From Lamellibrachia satsuma (taxonomy: Eukaryota; Annelida; Polychaeta; Sabellida; Siboglinidae): a DNA stretch of 64,000 bases. The stretch spans positions 3,439,001 through 3,503,000 of the forward strand of contig BSQZ01000002.1 in NCBI GenBank assembly GCA_033239005.1, written 5' to 3'. The translations under genes and the position numbers were made by a program. This document shows, piece by piece, positions 58,330-64,000 of this stretch. The first letter of the stretch is position 1; each line of letters begins with the position of its first letter. The notes beneath the pieces are model-generated. The model saw only the letters and a list, made by a program, of their open reading frames with translations, had not been told where the DNA came from and did no database searches.

Positions 58330-59210
58330 TGTAAGATTCTCGCTTCTCTTAAGGGCGCGTGCATTCGTTGAGAATACTCACAGTTGTGTAGTAATTGTCT
58401 TTGTCGCTCGCCAGATCGTCTAGCTGCTTACTGATAATACCGCAGACGATCAGATCGGTATAATAAGCCGTGAACGCATCTTCCAGGTTCGCAAGATTTT
58501 ATTAACGCAGAAGTGTAGATCGTACAACATAGACTGGTCTCTCTACCACTGTTCTTGTGTCTCCCATTTAACATTTAAAAGTCTTCAATAAATTTAGTTT
58601 TCTAATGGTAAGGTAGGTATGGGCCGGCGTGGCCCATCCTTGCCGATAATTTTTAGTCCAAATTGAACGAGCTGCGTGGTAATTTAGATCGCGCGCACCC
58701 GTTGCTTTATGAGTCTATTTCTGGCCTATTTATACCAGAGCTTTCTGAAGAACCCCGCCTCAGTGGAGGCGCGGTTAACCATTTTAGGAAATCGAGAAAG
58801 CCGTTATTGGCCGATGTCCATATACAACCGTCATCCCCGTACATGCTGGAAATGACCGTCGTATGCAAGGTATCGGGTCACCTTCTGAACCTCCCCAGGA
58901 CTGGAGACCTTCTTGTGTCCTTGGGGACGGTCAGTTGCCAACTAAACTAGTTTCTCATGGCCTGCATTCTAAATCGGGTAAACATTTCTCCCGTTTGACA
59001 GTCCAGTTATTATTACAGTCGGGGCGACTCTACCCCTCCCTACTGTGTATACTAAACAATAAGCAAAGCTGCAAACTGGCCAGAAACTAGCGTGCCTTAC
59101 ATAAGTTGTATCAACCTGGGTTTTCTTTATGCTAGCGTTAAATCATTGATTAAATATGTCTGCAATGACCACTATCTCTGTTCTTACAATTTTAGGCTGA
59201 CCAAACCTTA
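58330..59210. other. No firm gene
   Basis: A plus-strand frame at 58663-58950 (RGNLDRAHPLLYESISGLFI..) is open for 95 codons and of unknown origin. It has no homologue that I recognise and no start context. Confidence 0.25.
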
Positions 59211-59216
59211 CAACAC

Positions 59217-59430
59217 GTCTGTCCTTATACGAAACACTTGGGAATGTCTGTCAGATGTCTGTCTTTATACGGGACATTTGGGAATGTCTGCCACACGTCT
59301 GTCCTTAAACGAAACACTTGGGAATGTCTGTCACATGTCTGTCTTTATACGGGACATTTGGGAATGTCTGTCACACGTCTGTCCTTATACGAAACACTTG
59401 GGGAATGTCTGTCACGTGTTTGTCTTCAGG
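59217..59430. repeat. 40-bp minisatellite in two alternating forms
   Basis: Units GTCCTTATACGAAACACTTG and GTCTTTATACGGGACATTTG, each followed by GGAATGTCTGTCACACGTCT-like sequence, alternate A-B-A-B-A. The higher-order unit is therefore a dimer of about 80 bp. Confidence 0.9.
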
Positions 59431-59642
59431 GTGGATCCAGGGTTTAGAAAAGGAGGGGTGTCCAAGGTAATGTATGAAGCGCAACGAGTCTCGTGGGGGT
59501 CGAGAGAGGGGGTATCCCCCTTCCCAACCATTTGACGTTTTTTTAGACAAAACAGTTGAAATGGTGTAATTTTGGACACCCATAATCTGGTTTTAAGCGA
59601 GATAAGGCCTAATGTAATCGACCCAAAATTCAGACTTGCGAC

Positions 59643-59722
59643 GTCGTACGTATTGTCCGTATACAATACGGATTTTTGGGAGGAATACGGCTTTGGCCGT
59701 GTCCTGTTTTAATACGGATTTG
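59643..59722. repeat. Keyword-echo hairpin element, ATACGGA type
   Basis: TCCGTATACAATACGGATTT is followed by further AATACGG and CCGT echoes within 80 bases. It lacks a protein frame. Confidence 0.4.
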
Positions 59723-59772
59723 CTGAATATATAAAAATTGTGATAAAATAACCCTATGTATTCTCTTGACGA

Positions 59773-59894
59773 TGACACCGAGTCAACAGACAGGAGCCTC
59801 TGTCTCACAGCCACCCAGCGGCATGTCGATGACACCGAGTCAACAGACAGGAGTCCCTGTCACACAGCCACCTAGCAGCACTGGCACTTCCCAG
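59773..59894 (+). CDS. Candidate exon, Ser/Thr/Gln/Pro repeat
   Basis: The frame [19 protein letters not shown] repeats as [20 protein letters not shown] and ends ..SQ/GTAAGC, a good donor in phase 0. It is a 54-bp duplication in frame. An acceptor before a possible continuation (TTTTTATCTCCAG/AAAATC at 60136) also gives phase 0 and an open frame to 60351. No acceptor or promoter is clear upstream. It is too short for a product name. Confidence 0.3.
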
Positions 59895-59909
59895 GTAAGC
59901 ATTATATAC

Positions 59910-60003
59910 ACACACGCACACGCACACGCACACGCACACGCACACGCACACGCACACGCACACGCACACACCACACAAACACACACACACACACACACAC
60001 CAC
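59910..60003. repeat. (CACACG)n and (CA)n microsatellite
   Basis: About nine ACGCAC hexamers grade into CA dinucleotides. It lies in the presumed intron after the candidate donor at 59895. Confidence 0.95.
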
Positions 60004-60824
60004 TGAACGGAAACACAGACACACACAACTCTACAAGCATGCGAACACAGTTCCGAAAATCAAGTATGTTAATATTTATTATGTCATCAACTCGCTGAGC
60101 ACAATTTGTTAAATTGTGTAATTTTTTATCTCCAGAAAATCAAAACACAACATGCTACCCATCAAATGGCGGCCAAAACAATTGCATGGCGTCTTCATGC
60201 GCAAGGGATCCTACAGTCACTGGCACACGCATATGTTGACAGTCGGCCACTAGAAATTTTAATCTGGGCACAGCATAAGTGTTGTGTAGTCCTCAAATAT
60301 GGCCATATCTCAATGTTGATAGAGTGCCAACAGTTGAAGGTAGGCGTGTAGGGCGCGACATTGCTGATGAGGTTCTCTCCGTCCGAACCAACGAGTAGCC
60401 CTACGTACAGACACGCGGCCAACGACGCCATCGCTACCACTGCCTTAAAAGCGGAAAAATACAAGAACTGTACAGGATGGAGGAAATTTATTTCTTACCA
60501 CACTGACAGCAGTTCTAGTGTCATTTGAATTCCTAACTGTAGTATGGTGAACAGGTGTGTGCTCGTTTTCTTTATAAATAAGCATCAACCTTCATCATAT
60601 TACATGATATTCTACACGATTCCTGCAAACGTTTGCTTACTTTCACCTACCACTGTGATTGTCGGGGAATATTGGAATGTAGTCGTGTGATGTTGAGTGG
60701 GAATCCACAAGGCGGGTCCGTGTGTATTTATACAAACGTGTCGTATGAAAATGTGATGTTGCTATAATGTTCCGCAAATTACGAACCATGTTTATAAAGT
60801 GCTTATAACACAATTCACATCGTG

Positions 60825-61090
60825 TCGCTCGCATACACAACGTGTCTCGCTCGTAGACTCATCGTGTCTCAATCACATACACAACGTGTCTCGCTCGTAG
60901 ACTCATCGTGTCACGCTCCAAGAATCACCGTGTCTGGCTCGCAGATTCACCGCTTCACGCTCGCCACGTTGCTTCGTTTTCTTCAAATTGCGAGCCATGG
61001 ATTTAAAGAGACCATAAAACTTTAAAAACAACACATCTTGTCTCGCTCGCAGACTCACCGTGTATCGCTCGCAGACTCACCGTGTCTAGC
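60825..61090. repeat. Degenerate 20-22 bp repeat (cgtgtctcgctcgcagactcac)
   Basis: About nine units occur, with variants 'cgtgtctcgctcgtagactcat' and 'acaacgtgtctcgctcg'. About 50 bases near 60970-61020 interrupt the array. Confidence 0.85.
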
Positions 61091-61212
61091 ACGGGACTTG
61101 TTCATGTTTGCCACCTTGATCGACTTGTCCACAGTTGGTTGATGCCTCAACACGTTGTTCAATACTACACTATATCGGTTGAGACGTCCAATGGACGAAC
61201 AGGACATTAGTA

Positions 61213-61224
61213 CATTTAGAGAAC

Positions 61225-61264
<40 letters not shown>

Positions 61265-61268
61265 GCAC
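61213..61268. repeat. (GCAC)n microsatellite
   Basis: Thirteen or so GCAC tetramers after AGAACGC. Confidence 0.97.
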
Positions 61269-61269
61269 C

Positions 61270-62235
61270 ACAAACACGCACATACGCAGAGGCGCGCACC
61301 ACAACCATGCACAAATATAAATGAATAAATATAATATTATTGGCACATTTCACTGTTTTCAGCCGACATTTTGTCACTCTTTAAATTTAATCTGTCATGA
61401 AAATAAGACGGTGGAAAATAGATTTAACATATGTGTAAGCCTGTACCTGTAACACAGATATGTGTGGCGCCGGAAACTGTAAAGCCGTGATGACATCTGG
61501 GACTCGGTAAGTTCTTCAGCCACAGCCATTTTCCTTCGTCCAAATTAGAGGTGACATAAACCACTATGATTTTACTGACATATTTATAAGAATATGGTTA
61601 GAAAATGCAGTCGTTTTGAAATAAGTATAATATATTATACACATATATGTAGATTGGAATTTGCGTTTATCACTAATTCACAAAACCGAAATCAGACATT
61701 AATGTCGTATCCTCTGTCACCTGTTGTGTTTTACTTCGACCTTACCATATCCAGTACCTTTTATCAAAGCATGGAGTGAGGAAACCAGGGAATCATTGAC
61801 ACCCTGAAATTAAGAATGCAATGCAAGGTAATAAACAGTTCGTGGGCCATTGTGATTCGAGGAATTGAGGGGTTCCCGGGCACATCATGGACACCCTGGA
61901 TCCGACCGTGATTCGGGTATAAATGATAAGCATGAGAGGCACGGGACACTGTTTCTGAGGTGTCAACATTCGGTCGGGAAATACCGCTTTTTTCCCCTCC
62001 ACTTTTTGGATGAAATGTCCAGTTTTTCGTTATTTAAAAAAACAAACAAAATTTACGCTAAAATCGATCTATGTGTTGCACACGAGTCCATCCTAAGCAC
62101 ATTTTATGTCTTTGGAGCCAATAAAGTTGAGCGGAGGAGGAAGTTTCCTGCTTTTTATGAGCATTTTACCGCTTTATCACGAGAACTTGGATACCTAAAA
62201 TAAGGTGTGGCATAACACCCACAGTAAGAGCCATG
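61270..62235. other. No gene seen
   Basis: The frame at 61865-62203 ends 'ERRRKFPAFYEHFTALSREL', which looks mildly coding, but it has no splice sites or recognisable domain. Confidence 0.3.
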
Positions 62236-62238
62236 CAG

Positions 62239-62336
62239 AGCTACCAAGTCTCACACATTTGGCGTGAGACTCACGCATTTGGCTTCCATCTCACGCACTT
62301 GCGCAGCTATTTGTAGATCTCACGCACATTGGCCGT
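62239..62336. repeat. Keyword-echo hairpin element, TCACGCA type
   Basis: CTACCAAGTCTCACACATTT, GGCGTGAGACTCACGCATTT and later TCTCACGCACTT and TCTCACGCACATTGG give repeated TCACGCA with one complement TGCGTGA-like GGCGTGAGA. It aligns in layout with 57981 ('gctgccaagtct..tttggcg'). Confidence 0.5.
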
Positions 62337-62339
62337 TTC

Positions 62340-63480
62340 AATTAATAATTAATATAATCCCCTAGGTATATTTTTATCATCATCGGTGACGTCGCGCGTA
62401 ATCGCCACTTTCACACACGATTATCGACAGACAGCCCGCGTGACAACCCATGTCTCCATGCCAGAGTGATCATGATCACGGGTATGGTCGGGGCTTGTTA
62501 CGAGCGCTGGACCCTCGCCTCGTTGGCACATTGTCTGTCAAACTGGCAATGGACCGCCCACTGACATTTGAGCCAACAAACGATTTGCTTATTAAAAGTA
62601 TACATTGGCACACAACCAGACACATCCTAGTAGTACCAACCTTGAAGCATTTAAGCCAGACGTGTGCAGGTTGGGTGAAAATGCTAGACGTTTACCATGT
62701 AATTTTTACTTTCGAAGTTAATAAAGACAGTGTGATAATTCAACGTGATGACCAGTTGTGTTCTTACATGAGAATAACTACGGTTCCGAGTGTTCTTTCT
62801 ATAAAACTTGCTGCGTTCTTTTGAAATCGTCTAATATTGTTTATGTTTAATATGTATGTGATCCCAGAAGACTGATACGAATGACACATAGGGAATTATC
62901 ATATATCATGATGTTACCTTAACTGTTTCAGAACAATTGAAAATATTTCGTCCCGTATTTAAATAAACCGCAACTGCATAAATAATGAAAATGTTATCAA
63001 TCTGTCAATTATTTCCAGTGTATTATCAAAAGCTGTCCCCGATAGAAATTTGAATGAATAGAATTGCATTCGTCTGGTGCCCTAGTTGTTGGGAAACATA
63101 ACACCATTTTTCAGTGTTTGGATCCTGCCAATATTTCTCGCATGTTCCTCTACACAACATGGCAGCTCTGGTCATAGACATGATAAGCTTTATGGAAATA
63201 ACATACAATACAAAAAATTATGTGTCAAACTGTGGTTAACTGTTTGTCTTCATGTGTGTTGCTGTCATGTTGCTGTGAATTACGCTCGCCATCATTAAAG
63301 TTTATAACGTTATTAGATATTTTGCTTTAGAAAAGGTCGAAAAAGGGTTATTTTGTCCCTGAGACAACCAAGGTGTGGTACGCATGTATCATGTACGTAA
63401 ATTATTTGCCATCACAACTCGTCCACTCTGCAATATGTTTCAGAATGCTGGCGTTTGACTGAAGCAGATGAGAGATAATT
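62340..63480. other. No gene seen
   Basis: An open frame at 62450-62824 lacks any recognised motif. No repeat structure is evident. Confidence 0.3.
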
Positions 63481-63499
63481 TTCAACCTTCCACACAACA

Positions 63500-63750
63500 T
63501 ATCTTTGAAACATCATGCCATTTTTCTGGCCACAAAAGATTTCTAACACAGAACTTCTGAAAGTAACTGCTCAGATTAATATGGATGACTTGTTCACCAC
63601 AAGAATCAGCCAAGTTTTTACTAAACGAAGACGACAATACGGCGATAACAGCTGTGAGGTAAACCCCGAAGGACAACGAAAACGAGGTAGACTAAAGAAA
63701 CCTGCGACTTTTGTGCTCTCTAACGGTGGTTTGACGTGCCAAAGTAGATG
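63500..63750 (+). mobile_element. LINE ORF2 C-terminal fragment
   Basis: A plus-strand frame reads 'ISNTELLKVTAQINMDDLFT' and then 'SCEVNPEGQRKRGRLKKPAT'. The Pro-Glu-Gly-x-Arg-Lys-Arg-Gly-Arg motif is typical of the end of many LINE reverse-transcriptase proteins. The 'RWLGHVLR' segment normally between these is lost. It may belong with the endonuclease fragment type at 41938. Confidence 0.55.
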
Positions 63751-64000
63751 AGAAAATAATATCATTTAAGTGCACCTATTTCATGTTTTATGAGTTCCCA
63801 CAATGTCCCACAATAAAATCCATAAACCTGCTCTTTTGAATTAGCGCGTTAGCATTGATACGCGATTGTTTCAACGCACGGCAAACGATTCGCGTTAAGT
63901 GCGTGTCGTACTTCCGTCGACAATCTCAAGCGATTTCACATTTACCTTGCAACAGAGGCGCCACGGGTTATTTCGGGCACCATATGTTCTAATTACAATG

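Noticed and set aside
58655..58680. Shared 16-mer TGAACGAGCTGCGTGG with the coiled-coil exon at 5797
   Set aside because: A match of this length is expected about once by chance in a window of this size, and the flanks do not align.

Overview
The window reads as nuclear DNA of an animal, probably a marine invertebrate. It has spliced genes with GT-AG introns, CR1/Jockey-type LINEs, a Merlin DNA transposon, a Ty3/gypsy retroelement, tRNA-derived SINEs and an unusually high load of minisatellites. I see no bacterial features, CRISPR array or functional RNA gene. Species is not decidable by eye. A lancelet, hemichordate or lophotrochozoan would all fit. Gene content is low and most sequence is repeat.

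Layout. 1-2.3 kb: three minisatellites. 2.5-8.8 kb: 3' end of a plus-strand coiled-coil protein gene (exons 3113-3207, 5197-5398 and 5797-5949, phases agreeing), with a decayed exon upstream and minisatellites in its introns and directly after its stop. 9.5-11.9 kb: palindromic non-autonomous elements and CA-rich DNA. 12.9-23.2 kb: a minus-strand gene whose exons join in phase 1 to give Death-like domain, short coiled coil, then a six-bladed Kelch propeller. One Kelch Trp codon is a TAG stop. Its introns hold a decayed LINE, a SINE, duplicated exons and a 35-bp minisatellite. 24.2-28.5 kb: a LINE cluster, including one insertion with an inverted 5' part, and a duplicated exon preceded by a tandem array that repeats the splice acceptor. 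30.7-33.0 kb: a Merlin transposon with 57-bp terminal inverted repeats and a frameshifted transposase. Its deletion derivative lies at 55.9-56.6 kb. 34.4-39.1 kb: nested tandem duplications of purine-rich minisatellites. 39.3-41.5 kb: a gypsy-type element that has lost its reverse transcriptase. 42.5-44.0 kb: a broken GT10 fucosyltransferase. 45.7-51.7 kb: a pair of inverted arms of about 0.65 kb enclosing a THAP-like fragment and a triplicated E-box palindrome. 52-64 kb: mostly repeats, LINE pieces and decayed coiled-coil exons.

The two host genes best supported as real are the coiled-coil gene and the Death/coiled-coil/Kelch gene. The latter is the most unusual item: a receptor-type death fold joined to a Kelch propeller without BTB/BACK domains, in phase-1 exons several of which have been copied locally. 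All splice sites are inferred from sequence alone.
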